A DNA stretch of 40,916 bases. It comes from an uncultured Oscillospiraceae bacterium (GTDB taxonomy: Bacteria > Bacillota > Clostridia > Oscillospirales > Oscillospiraceae). This document shows, in pieces, positions 22,327 through 30,431 of the stretch (the stretch's first letter is position 1; the number at the start of each line of letters is the position of its first letter). Position numbers and translations under genes: made by a program. Below the pieces are notes generated by a model. The model did no database searches, had not been told where the DNA came from, and saw only the letters and a program-made list of their open reading frames with translations. The stretch covers positions 1 through 40,916 of the forward strand of contig CAJULM010000024.1 of assembly GCA_910587285.1 (NCBI GenBank), in the 5' to 3' direction.

Positions 22327-22500
22327 TCCTCTATGAGCCTTAGCCTACGGCTCGGGCGCTTCGGCGTTGTCACGCTCGCTTTGGCCGCATTGCGGGCCGG
22401 CTTCCCTCCGTCTCGGGCAAATTCGGCCGGCTTCGCCCGCCTGGGTTTTGTCCCTCCCTCCGGTCCATCCGGCGCTATGCGGCTAAGCTCACGCTTCTTG
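22327..22500. repeat. GC-rich repeated leader element before feoA (copy also after feoA)
   Basis: This leader contains no gene. Its left end (near 22461-22498) shares CGGTCCA-CCGGC, a short variable part and CTCACGCTTCT with 22064-22103 just after feoA. In the opposite direction the core GAAGCGTGAGC also occurs at the end of the GH13 gene (19206). The stretch is full of short GC palindromes. It looks like an intergenic repeat family or a structured leader; I cannot decide which. Confidence 0.45.
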
Positions 22501-22560
22501 GTTAGAACACGCTAACCCTCATAGCGTGGATAGTTTACCATAGCTAACTTTTGTTGTCAA
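22500..22560 (-). promoter_or_regulatory. feo promoter with two DtxR/IdeR-like operators
   Basis: On the minus strand TTGACA (22560-22555), 17 bases and TAAACT (22537-22532) form a strong promoter. A dyad, AGTTAGCTATGGTAAACT (22549-22532), covers the spacer and -10 box, and a cleaner one, GGTTAGCGTGTTCTAACC (22517-22500), lies just past the start point. Both resemble the GGTTAG-N6-CTAACC half-site layout of DtxR/IdeR boxes. The positions predict repression when iron is plentiful. Confidence 0.8.
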
Positions 22561-22573
22561 GGGGAAATTCCCA

Positions 22574-22630
22574 TTTTTTTGCGGCGGAAAAACGCGCCGC
22601 AAAAAGGCCGCCGGGAAATCCCCGGCGGCC
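22574..22630 (-). terminator. Tandem terminator hairpins after the M56 gene
   Basis: GGCCGCCGGG/CCCGGCGGCC (22606-22630) is followed on the minus strand by TTTTT (22605-22601). That run then begins a second hairpin, GCGGCG/CGCCGC (22581-22600), ending in seven T/A. The first ends the M56 transcript just after its stop at 22638. Confidence 0.9.
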
Positions 22631-22637
22631 CTTCCGC

Positions 22638-25600
22638 TCACGCAAATACTTTGTTGATGGTGTCCTCCCGTAACTTGTACCAGAAGGCGTCCTTTTTCGC
22701 CATGGCCTGCTCTAACGCGGCGCGGTACTCCTCCTCGGTGGCGGGCCGGCCCTCGGCGCTGTACTCGGGCAGCTGCACACCCTCCGGATTTTTCTGGGTA
22801 TCCACCTGGAAGCAGCCTTGCTCCGTGTTGATGGACAACACCTCGCCGTGCCGTCCGGGGGAATCGTTCAGCACCAGCGTGCCGTCCGTCTTCAGGTCGA
22901 TTGTGAGGCCGTTGGTGCTGGCCGAGCCGAAGTACAGGGGCTCGATTCCATGCACCTCCCCGTCCCGCTGGTAGAGGAACATATAGCCCTCCGATCCGTT
23001 GTGGGCGGCCGCCTCCTTGAGCACCACCGCCCGCTCTCCACCGTCCAGCTCCACCAGGGCAAACTCCACCGGCGCGGCAAATCCGGACAGGTATTTTTGG
23101 GTCTGCGTGCCCGCCACGGTGAACCGCTCCTCGCTCAGCAGCACCTGACGGAAGCCCTCCTTCCACAGATACTCCTCCACCCCGTACTCCGGATCCGGCT
23201 CATATTGGAACTCCGCCGCCCGGAAGCCCTGTCCGTCCAGGCGCAGTATCACGTGGAGATAGCCCACGTAGGCCAGCGCCCGCCCGCTGGCGTCACAGCC
23301 CAGGGTGCAGCGCACCGTCCCGTCCTTCAGGGTATAGTACACGATGTCCCCCAGGCCCAGGGCATCCGCCGTCTCGGGCAGCCCCGCCACCCCCTTGGGG
23401 ACGGAAATCCGGTCCATCCCCGGCGCGGACAGGTAGAAATTCTCCTGGTCCCCGGTGGCGGACACCTGGGCGATGAGGTCCTGGGTGAGCGTGGACGTGT
23501 CGTACTGCTCCAACGTCTCCGCGTCAAAGACGTACAGCCCCTCCTCGAAGAAGCCGGTGCCGTGGCCCGCGTTCAAAATGACCACAATCTCATCCTTCCC
23601 GTCCCGGTTCAGGTCGGCCAGCCGGGGGCGGGCGTCGGGCTGGAACCACTGGTCCCACCTGGCGCTGAACCGCGCCTGCTTCCCGTGGTAGCTGAGCTGG
23701 AGCTCCCCGTCCCCTATGGCCCGCACGGTGGGCTCGTTATACGGCTCCATGGCGGAGAGATAGTCCGCCAGGTTTTTGTACAGCGGCGCGTCCGGGTCCC
23801 GGACGAACACGGGCTCCCACCCGTCCAGCCACCACAGCTGGTCCGTCAGGCCGTGGCCCGCCTCTATGGTGTCACTGAGATAGCTGTCGGTCATCATGAG
23901 CACGGTGCTGAAGTTTAGCAGGTGGTTCACCTTGGCCATGAATGTGTCGATGGCCTCCGGGTCAAAGTCCCCGGCGGTATAGTCGGACCGGTCCACATGG
24001 ATGTTGAACTCCACGCTGTCCTGCTCCACCGCCGTCTCCACCCCGTTCTCCAGGGTGAACAGCTTGTAGGAGTACGAGCCATACCCCTGGTACATCACCG
24101 GGTTATACCGCAGCAGGTAGTCTTTCCCGCCCAGGGTGCACAGGTAGATGGCGTTATACCCCGCGTGGGCGAAGTACCCCTCGTCCCACCAGATCAGCTC
24201 GCCGTCCTCAAACACGCCGATGCGCTGGCCCTGGGACTGGCGGGCGGGACCGATGTAGTCGCCGGGGATCTCCGCCACCTTGATGGTCTCCTCCACGCCG
24301 TTGCGGTTCAGGTCGGGGTTGGTGAGCACGACGGTTCTGGCGTGGTCGAACGCGCCCTCCGGCGGCTCGCCCCGCTCCGGCTCCGGGTACAGGGCCTCCT
24401 CAATGGCCGCGCGGAAGCCCTCAGCGTCCTGGTCGGGGTCGCAGTCTGGAATCACCACGCTGCCCGCGTAGGTGCTGCCGTCCGCCAGGCCGCTGCCATC
24501 GCTGTCCTGGGCCAGCTTGAAGATGAGGTAGGTGCTGCTGGGATAGGTGGGGCCCATCCAGCCCTCCCCGTCCAGATACCTCCCCCCGGCCATTTGCAGG
24601 AACTTTCCGTCCCGCACCACGTCCGGCGTGGTGGTGTGGTACTCATAGTTGATGCGCCACACGGCATACTCCACGTTCCCGTGGTCATACCCCCAGGGGC
24701 CCCTCATGTCGTTCACCCGCACCCGGTCGAACCGCGCCCGCAGGTCCGGGTCCCCGTGGGTCTCCCACTCGCCGGTGTCCGCGTTATACTCCTTCCAGAC
24801 CCCGGTCATCACTCCGCCGGGGGCGTCCCAGGCGAACTCCCCCGCCACCCAGCGCTGGACGGCCTCCAGCACGTCCTGGGGGACGTAGAAGCTGGACCAG
24901 GGCTCGGCCAGGGTGTGGGAGAAGGCCAGCTCCACCTCCGGGGTATCGTCCGTCTCCGCCGGGGCGCTATGGTCCTTGTAGTAGTCCTCCGCCGCGGTGA
25001 GCAGCTTGGCGGCAATGCGGGCGGCGCGGACAGCCTGCTCGTCCGAAATGGTTGTGGGGAACATCCTGACCTCTGCGCCCTCGGGCATCTCCAGCCCTGC
25101 TTGCGCCTCCATCCGGGTTACAATGGCCTCCGCCCCGGACAGGTCTACCGTGAAGTTCCAGTACCCAGCAAAGGCAGCGCTGCTGGGCAACGCCATCATA
25201 TACGTGGTGACGCTGACTGAGGTGGGAGTCTCCCACCACGCCGTGATATGCCCCTTTAAGCCGTCGGTAAAAGGCTCGTAAGGCATAGAGAGGGAGCGGG
25301 CGGGAGCACCTGTGGGCTGCCAGTAAGTGCCATTCTCCAGGGCCAGACCGTCCACTGTGCCCGTGATTGTCACACCGCCGTCCTCGTCCATGGAAAAACT
25401 CAAATCCGCGGCGGGCAGGGACACATCCTCCCCGGCCGGCGGGGCCTCCTCCGCCTTTTGCCCGAAGGCGCAGGCGCAGGCCAGGGCCGTGGCCAGCACC
25501 ACGGCCACCGCCGCCCACAGCCAGCGCTTGGGGGCCTGGGCAATGCGGGTGATGCGCTCCTTCAGGCTTTTCTTGTCCCCCGCCATGGTGGTGGCGCAGC

Positions 25601-26474
25601 ACAACAGGTCGCCGGGCCGGGGCTTGGCGGTGACTAAGGCCAGCAGGGTGTTGCCATAGGCCGCCCGCTCGCCGTCTCCCAGGCGGCGCAGCGCCCCCTC
25701 GTCGCAGGCCAGCTCGCCGTCCCTCCGGCTGAGGGACACCGCCAGCCACACCAGCGGGTTCCACCAGTGGACCGCCAGGGCCGCGCACCGCAGAAGGCTC
25801 CACCAGTGGTCGCCGTGGCGGAAGTGGGTGTACTCGTGGGCGGTGATGTGGCGCAGCATGGCCGGGTCGGCCGCCGCCTCGGGGGTGACATACACCCCTG
25901 GGCGCAAAAGCCCAAACAGGCACGGGGAGGGCAGCCCCGCCGCCGCATACACCGGCAGGGGGCAGTCTCCCCCCTCCACAGGGATGCGGCATCGGCGCAG
26001 CCGCCGGGCAAAGCGCACATTAGAACCCAGCAGCACCAGCGCCGCCAGCCCGCTCCCCGCCAGCCATGTCCAGCCCAGCCAGGCCGGGGCCTTGGTGAAG
26101 TCGGGGGCGGCAGGGGGCTCAGGGGCTGTGGGCGCGTCGGGCAGCGCGGGGGCCTCGGGCAGCGTCAGCGCGTGCCCCGGCTCCTGGTCCGTCACCGGCA
26201 GGCCGGGCATCTCGTCCAAAACAGGGGCGGAGGGCGCGGACAGGTCCGCCCAGCTCACCAGATTGTCCGCCATCCGCTTTTCCGTCACCACCCACGTCCC
26301 GGCCAGCGGAGAGGTAAACAGCTGCACCGGCACCAACAGCCGCACCAGCACCACCGCCCACAGGGCGTAGCGCAACCGGGCGCTGATGCGCCGTCCCAGA
26401 ACCGCCCGCAGCGCCAGCGTGGTCAAAATCAGAAATATGGATGTGAACACCCATTCCAGCAGCATCAGCGTCAT
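22638..26474 (-). CDS. Giant M56 (BlaR1/MecR1-like) membrane metallopeptidase
   Basis: The product is 1278 residues, about twice a normal BlaR1. The first 340 are the M56 module: two N-terminal helices, a Pro/Ala-rich loop (75-130), a third helix, zinc site HEYTH (213-217) with HWWNPLVW and ELACDE, and a last helix near 319-337. The remaining 940 residues should be outside the cell. They hold no penicillin-binding SxxK/SxN domain that I can recognise, but two DLNRxGxxE stretches (DLNRNGVEETIKV, DLNRDGKDEIVVI) look like FG-GAP/VCBS calcium-binding repeats. The ATG overlaps the blaI-type stop (ATGA). By analogy, an outside signal triggers the protease, which inactivates the repressor. The ligand is unknown. 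Confidence 0.88.
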   Translation of the reverse strand: MTLMLLEWVFTSIFLILTTLALRAVLGRRISARLRYALWAVVLVRLLVPVQLFTSPLAGTWVVTEKRMADNLVSWADLSAPSAPVLDEMPGLPVTDQEPGHALTLPEAPALPDAPTAPEPPAAPDFTKAPAWLGWTWLAGSGLAALVLLGSNVRFARRLRRCRIPVEGGDCPLPVYAAAGLPSPCLFGLLRPGVYVTPEAAADPAMLRHITAHEYTHFRHGDHWWSLLRCAALAVHWWNPLVWLAVSLSRRDGELACDEGALRRLGDGERAAYGNTLLALVTAKPRPGDLLCCATTMAGDKKSLKERITRIAQAPKRWLWAAVAVVLATALACACAFGQKAEEAPPAGEDVSLPAADLSFSMDEDGGVTITGTVDGLALENGTYWQPTGAPARSLSMPYEPFTDGLKGHITAWWETPTSVSVTTYMMALPSSAAFAGYWNFTVDLSGAEAIVTRMEAQAGLEMPEGAEVRMFPTTISDEQAVRAARIAAKLLTAAEDYYKDHSAPAETDDTPEVELAFSHTLAEPWSSFYVPQDVLEAVQRWVAGEFAWDAPGGVMTGVWKEYNADTGEWETHGDPDLRARFDRVRVNDMRGPWGYDHGNVEYAVWRINYEYHTTTPDVVRDGKFLQMAGGRYLDGEGWMGPTYPSSTYLIFKLAQDSDGSGLADGSTYAGSVVIPDCDPDQDAEGFRAAIEEALYPEPERGEPPEGAFDHARTVVLTNPDLNRNGVEETIKVAEIPGDYIGPARQSQGQRIGVFEDGELIWWDEGYFAHAGYNAIYLCTLGGKDYLLRYNPVMYQGYGSYSYKLFTLENGVETAVEQDSVEFNIHVDRSDYTAGDFDPEAIDTFMAKVNHLLNFSTVLMMTDSYLSDTIEAGHGLTDQLWWLDGWEPVFVRDPDAPLYKNLADYLSAMEPYNEPTVRAIGDGELQLSYHGKQARFSARWDQWFQPDARPRLADLNRDGKDEIVVILNAGHGTGFFEEGLYVFDAETLEQYDTSTLTQDLIAQVSATGDQENFYLSAPGMDRISVPKGVAGLPETADALGLGDIVYYTLKDGTVRCTLGCDASGRALAYVGYLHVILRLDGQGFRAAEFQYEPDPEYGVEEYLWKEGFRQVLLSEERFTVAGTQTQKYLSGFAAPVEFALVELDGGERAVVLKEAAAHNGSEGYMFLYQRDGEVHGIEPLYFGSASTNGLTIDLKTDGTLVLNDSPGRHGEVLSINTEQGCFQVDTQKNPEGVQLPEYSAEGRPATEEEYRAALEQAMAKKDAFWYKLREDTINKVFA

Positions 26475-26854
26475 TGTACGCTCCCCCCTTCGATCTCATC
26501 CAGGATGGCCCGCAGCTGGGCCACCTCACCGGCGGACAGCTCCTGCCGCCGGGCCATGGCGCTCATCATCAGCCCCACGCTGCCCTGATACACCCGGTCC
26601 AAAAAGCTGTGGGTCTCCGCGATGGCCGCCCGTTCCCGCTCCACCGCCGGGGTGTAGGCCTTGCTCCGGCCCGCCTGCTCACAGCGCACCAGGCCCTTCT
26701 CCTCCATCCGCCGCAGCATGGTGATGGTGGTGCTCTTGGCCCAACCCACCGTCCGCTCCAGCTCCGCCACCAGCTGCATCACCGTGCGCGGACTGCTTTC
26801 CCACAAACAGTTGAGCACATTCCATTCGCTGGGGGTTAATTTCATCTCGCCCAT
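26471..26854 (-). CDS. BlaI/MecI/CopY-type transcriptional repressor
   Basis: The product is 127 residues: a winged helix (KLTPSEWNVLNCLWESSPRTVMQLV, then GWAKSTTITMLRRMEEKGLVRCEQAGRSKAY) and a C-terminal dimer helix region. This is the complete BlaI fold. GGAGG is seven bases before ATG 26854, while ATG 26860 is almost on top of it, so 26854 is preferred. Two palindromes in the promoter are its likely operators, giving self-repression. It is coupled by ATGA overlap to the M56 gene, whose protease should cleave it. There is no beta-lactamase or other obvious target gene in the operon. Confidence 0.93.
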   Translation of the reverse strand: MGEMKLTPSEWNVLNCLWESSPRTVMQLVAELERTVGWAKSTTITMLRRMEEKGLVRCEQAGRSKAYTPAVERERAAIAETHSFLDRVYQGSVGLMMSAMARRQELSAGEVAQLRAILDEIEGGSVQ

Positions 26855-26870
26855 ATCCATTCCTCCATTT

Positions 26871-26922
26871 GGTTTACTTTGTAAACCTATTGTAACGCAT
26901 TTGGTCTACGTTGTCAACCAAA
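26871..26922 (-). promoter_or_regulatory. BlaI-type promoter with two operators
   Basis: On the minus strand TTGACA (26917-26912), 17 bases and TACAAT (26894-26889) form a near-consensus promoter. One operator is the perfect dyad GGTTTAC-N3-GTAAACC (26871-26887) over the start point. The other, TTTGGTCTAC-N3-GTCAACCAAA (26900-26922), covers the -35 box with eight of ten arm positions matching. Occupation of both would block RNA polymerase. Confidence 0.88.
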
Positions 26923-27044
26923 TTTTGATGACAATTTGGTAACAGCTGACACGGCCGCAAAGAAGTCGTGTCTTTTTCGCGGCAGACCGTATCGTCAGCG
27001 CACGGGCTTTGCCCGGCAGCGGCTTCACCGCTGTTTGACGATAT

Positions 27045-27079
27045 AAAAAACGCCCCAGCCGGTGCTGCCGGCTGGGGCG
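27045..27079 (-). terminator. Terminator of the degV gene
   Basis: On the minus strand a perfect 12-bp stem (27079-27068 with 27062-27051) with a five-base loop runs into six T. It follows the stop at 27088 by eight bases. The stretch 26923-27044 holds only small hairpins and no gene. Confidence 0.95.
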
Positions 27080-27087
27080 CTGTTCAT

Positions 27088-27957
27088 TCACTTTTTGGGC
27101 AGGTCCACCCGGCGGACCACGCCCATGCCGAAGGCTCCAGGCCCGGTGTGGCAGCCGACGCTCAGCGCCAGCTCCCCGTGGTAGGCGGGAATACCGGGGA
27201 AATTCTCCTCCAGGGTGCGCTGCCAGTCCTGAATCTCCTCCTGGGTGCGGTAGGTGTGGGCGGTGCCCACCACGAAGTTCCAGCCCTCGCTCTGAAATTC
27301 CTCCACGCTCTCCCGAAGGGCCTCCACCGCCCGCTGCTTGCAGGCCTTCACCCCCCGCACCTTGGCAAAGGCGTCCAGCCGCTCCCCGTAAATTTTCAGC
27401 AGCGGCTTGATATTCAGCAGATTGCCCATGGCGGCCGCCGCCGGCGTCACCCGGCCGCCCCGGCGCAGATAGGTGAGCGTCTCCACTCCGATGTAAATCA
27501 TGGCGTCCATGGCCACCCGGTCCAGCTCCTCCCGGATCTCTCGGGCGGTGAGGCCCAGCTTGGCCAGCTCCACGGCGTCCAAAACCGCCAGCTGCTGGGT
27601 CACGGAGATGCGCCGCAGGTCCGCCACCTCCACCTTACCGTCATAGCTCTCCGCCAGCCCTTGGGCCGTCTGGCAGGAGGCGCTCAGCCCGCTGGACATG
27701 GGGATATACACCAGCTGGTCGTATTCCTCCAGCACCCTGTCCCACAGGTCCATCACATCCCCCGGAGAGGGCTGGGAGGTGGACACATCCCGGCCCGCCA
27801 GCTGGGCCGCGTAAAACTCCTCTGATGTGAGGTCCACCCCCTCGTAACGGATTTCACCGTCCACCAGCAGAGGCATGGGCACCACAAAAATCCCCAGTTG
27901 AGCGCCCTGCGCTACGCTGATCCCGCTGTTGCTATCCGTCACAATCCCCACACTCAT
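27088..27957 (-). CDS. DegV family fatty acid-binding protein
   Basis: The product is 289 residues in the DegV fold: VGIVTDSNSGIS at the start, VVPMPLLVDGEIRYEGVDLT, TSQPSPGDVMDLW, IPMSSGLSASCQTAQ with the ligand-binding serines, and VGCHTGPGAFGMGVV at the end. DegV/FakB proteins hold a fatty acid and, with FakA kinase, let the cell use external fatty acids for phospholipids. No FakA gene is present here. ATG 27957 has AAGGGGG seven bases upstream; the frame remains open to 28026 but lacks a ribosome site. It is a single-gene unit between two terminators. Confidence 0.93.
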   Translation of the reverse strand: MSVGIVTDSNSGISVAQGAQLGIFVVPMPLLVDGEIRYEGVDLTSEEFYAAQLAGRDVSTSQPSPGDVMDLWDRVLEEYDQLVYIPMSSGLSASCQTAQGLAESYDGKVEVADLRRISVTQQLAVLDAVELAKLGLTAREIREELDRVAMDAMIYIGVETLTYLRRGGRVTPAAAAMGNLLNIKPLLKIYGERLDAFAKVRGVKACKQRAVEALRESVEEFQSEGWNFVVGTAHTYRTQEEIQDWQRTLEENFPGIPAYHGELALSVGCHTGPGAFGMGVVRRVDLPKK

Positions 27958-28056
27958 ACGTGTTCCCCCTTCAATGAAGCATCCAGGCCTCTCTCCGTCC
28001 CGCAGCAAAGGCATTATATGGAACATAGTATAGGGGAATGCGCCTCAACAGGCCAT

Positions 28057-28107
28057 GGACAAAATAGGCTCTGTGCACAATTTTAGTACACAGAGCCTAT
28101 TTTGTCC
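28057..28107. terminator. Long bidirectional terminator after the GDPD gene
   Basis: A perfect 19-bp stem (28057-28075 with 28089-28107) closes on a 13-base loop. AAAATAGG and CCTATTTT in the arms give a T run after the core stem on both strands. It ends the minus-strand GDPD transcript 24 bases after its stop. Confidence 0.85.
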
Positions 28108-28131
28108 AAATTTTTGAGCTTCCCCCACCGC

Positions 28132-28959
28132 TCAGGGAACAAACCCCTCGAAAATGGAGGTCACTCCATCCTCCGCCAGCTCATCCATAACGGCATGGTC
28201 CCGGACGGTCCAGCCCACCTCGTGGACTCCGTACAGCGCCCGCATCAGGCGCAGGGAAGGATTTTTTCGGTCCTGCCAGTTATAGGCGATGAAATCCGGG
28301 CGGGTCAAGGCCGTGGTGAGCAGATTGGTCAGCGCGAAGCGCACCGGCAGAGACAGGCCATTCACCTCGCTGGCCTTGAGAAAGTTCTGACTGAGCTGGC
28401 CCCGCAGAACCTGGGGATAGCGCTCCTTCAGCCGCAGCAGCACGCCCGGATGAAAGGATTCCAGGCAGTAGCTTCCCTTCCACCCCTCCAGCGCCGCCAT
28501 CACCCTGTCGGTAAGGGCATTGGCGTTGTTTCGTTCCACCTTCAGCTCAATCACCAGCGGCGTCCTGCCCTCAAACAGAGCCAGTACCTCCCGGAACAGG
28601 GGTATGGTCTCCTGGGTCCCCATCAGAGGATATTCCCCCAGGTCGGCGGCGGTGAGGTCTTCAATGTACGCCTGCCTGCCGCACACCCGCGTCAAATCGC
28701 TGTCGTGAACCACCGCCAATTCCCCGTCCGCCATCAAATGCACATCCAGCTCTGCGCCGAAGCCGTGCTCCACCGCCCGGCGGAAGGCCGCCATGGAGTT
28801 CTCCGGCACGCTCCGGGCCGGGTCGTGGAGGCCCCGGTGGGCATACTTCACCCCGGCCAGCTCCTCCCAACCCGGCTGGTTCTTCCGGGGCCGCAGCAGC
28901 ACGCACCAAGCCCCCACCGCCCCCAGGCAGCCCAAGCCGATTTTCCCAACCGCATTCAT
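28132..28959 (-). CDS. Glycerophosphodiester phosphodiesterase family protein
   Basis: The product is 275 residues. A short N-terminal hydrophobic helix (about 5-22) anchors it. The GDPD barrel then shows AHRGLHD, PENSMAAFRRAVEHGFGAELDVHLMADGELAVVHD (catalytic His and metal ligands), VIELK, and WTVRD near the end, with IFEGFVP closing the barrel. It should split glycerophosphodiesters or polyglycerol-phosphate chains into glycerol 3-phosphate and an alcohol, at the membrane surface. GGGAGAAG precedes the ATG at 28959. It follows the MFS gene by 45 bases, and the gap contains a parS site. The two are probably cotranscribed. Confidence 0.93.
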   Translation of the reverse strand: MNAVGKIGLGCLGAVGAWCVLLRPRKNQPGWEELAGVKYAHRGLHDPARSVPENSMAAFRRAVEHGFGAELDVHLMADGELAVVHDSDLTRVCGRQAYIEDLTAADLGEYPLMGTQETIPLFREVLALFEGRTPLVIELKVERNNANALTDRVMAALEGWKGSYCLESFHPGVLLRLKERYPQVLRGQLSQNFLKASEVNGLSLPVRFALTNLLTTALTRPDFIAYNWQDRKNPSLRLMRALYGVHEVGWTVRDHAVMDELAEDGVTSIFEGFVP

Positions 28960-28982
28960 CTGCGCTTCTCCCTTCCATCCCC

Positions 28983-28998
28983 TGTTTCACGTGAAACA
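28983..28998. other. parS chromosome-partition site 2
   Basis: TGTTTCACGTGAAACA, identical to the copy at 19323-19338, lies in the 45-base gap between the MFS and GDPD genes, six bases after one stop and 23 bases before the next start. Confidence 0.93.
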
Positions 28999-29004
28999 TT
29001 CGTT

Positions 29005-30351
29005 TTAATCATCCATATCCTCAAAGGCCTCCAGGCCGGTCTTGGCTTCCGCCCTGCTGTCGCCGTGCTTCACAAACAGCATGGTGACAAAGCTCATGGC
29101 CACAAAGAACGCGGCATAAGGAAACAGAATCCGATAGCTGATTTCCTTCATCAGCGTGCCCGCCAGCACCGGCGTGATCACCTGGGCCGCCATGGAGGCG
29201 GTGTAATAGTAGCCGGTGAACTTGCCCACGTCGGAGCCCTTGCACATCTCCACCACCATGGGCAGGGAGTTCACGTTGATGGCCGCCCAGGCCAGCCCCA
29301 CCAGGGCAAAGGCCACGTACATGACGGGGGTGATGGACGTGGCCCGGACGGTGAGCAGATAGCCCGCCAGGAAGCAGCTGGCCAGCAGCACCACCCCGGC
29401 CTGGATGGTGCGCTTGCGGCCGCATTTGGAAGCCACAATGCCGATGGGGATATAGGAGACAATGGCGCCCACGGTGGCCACCATGAGGCAGGTGGCGGTG
29501 CCGCCGATGCCCTCCCCCATCACCTGGGAGACGTAGGTGGAAAACCAGGTGGTCACCCCGTTATAGCCCACAAACCACAGGGCGATGGAGGCCAGCAGAA
29601 AGCCCAGGCTCTTTTTCACCGGCTTGGGCAGCACCTCGCTGCCGCTGCCGTCGTCCTTCGCCAGATTCCACTCCGGGTTCTTTTTCTCCAGCTCCCGGTT
29701 CTCCTCCGTCAGCCTGGGCTCCCGGATGGTGAGCAGCAGCACCGCCACCGCCGCCACCATAATCAGCGACACGATGATGAACAGAGGCTGGTAGTCCACA
29801 TGGTCCAGGCCCTGGGTCTTGGCCGTGGGGTACAGCGCCGCCGTCACCCCCAGGTAGAGCACGCCGCCCACCGCGCCCATGAGATTGATGATGGCGTTGG
29901 CCTTGGAGCGCAGGGGCTTGGGCGTCACGTCGGGCATCAGGGCCACCGCCGGAGAGCGGTAGGTGCCCATGGCGATGAGCAGCAGCCCCAGCACAATCAC
30001 AAAGCTCACCAGCTTATAGGGGGCGGCCTGCTGGAAATAGCTGTTGTCCAGCATGGGCAGCAGATTCATTAAAATGACCGCCGCCGCGGTTCCGCCCAGG
30101 ATAAAGGGGGTGCGCCGGCCCAGACGGCCTGGCTTACACTTGTCGGACAACCCGCCGAACAGGGGCAGCAAAAACAGCGCCAGCACATTGTCCGCCGCCA
30201 TAATCGCGCCGGTGAGGGACTCATCCATGTGGAAGGTCTCCCGAAGAATGAGGGGCACCAAGTTATCGTACATCTGCCAGAAGGAGCAGATGGACAAAAA
30301 CGCCAGCCCCACCAGGATGGTGCGCTTGTTGTTCAGCTTCAATTCGTTCAT
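29005..30351 (-). CDS. MFS transporter, SLC45/GPH-like sugar carrier type
   Basis: The product is 448 residues with twelve membrane helices in two sixes joined by a charged loop (about 215-245, LTEENRELEKKNPEWN). The first-half motif GGLSDKCKPGRLGRRTPFILGG is the MFS A-motif in the form typical of sucrose/SLC45-like carriers. ALMPDVTPKPLRSKANAI also fits that group. The substrate is probably a sugar or sugar-like compound, but this cannot be fixed. It lies between a HAD-IIA phosphatase (80 bases upstream) and a glycerophosphodiesterase, so an alternative is a phosphodiester or polyol degradation unit. Confidence 0.88.
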   Translation of the reverse strand: MNELKLNNKRTILVGLAFLSICSFWQMYDNLVPLILRETFHMDESLTGAIMAADNVLALFLLPLFGGLSDKCKPGRLGRRTPFILGGTAAAVILMNLLPMLDNSYFQQAAPYKLVSFVIVLGLLLIAMGTYRSPAVALMPDVTPKPLRSKANAIINLMGAVGGVLYLGVTAALYPTAKTQGLDHVDYQPLFIIVSLIMVAAVAVLLLTIREPRLTEENRELEKKNPEWNLAKDDGSGSEVLPKPVKKSLGFLLASIALWFVGYNGVTTWFSTYVSQVMGEGIGGTATCLMVATVGAIVSYIPIGIVASKCGRKRTIQAGVVLLASCFLAGYLLTVRATSITPVMYVAFALVGLAWAAINVNSLPMVVEMCKGSDVGKFTGYYYTASMAAQVITPVLAGTLMKEISYRILFPYAAFFVAMSFVTMLFVKHGDSRAEAKTGLEAFEDMDD

Positions 30352-30431
30352 GACTCCACTCTCTTTCCTTATTTTGCGCCCGGCCCCAGACGCTCAAGGC
30401 AGGTCTTCCCAACGCTGCGGCATTTTCCCTT

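Noticed and set aside
28102..30072. 656-codon plus-strand frame
   Set aside because: Runs opposite GDPD and MFS genes with clear motifs; typical shadow composition.
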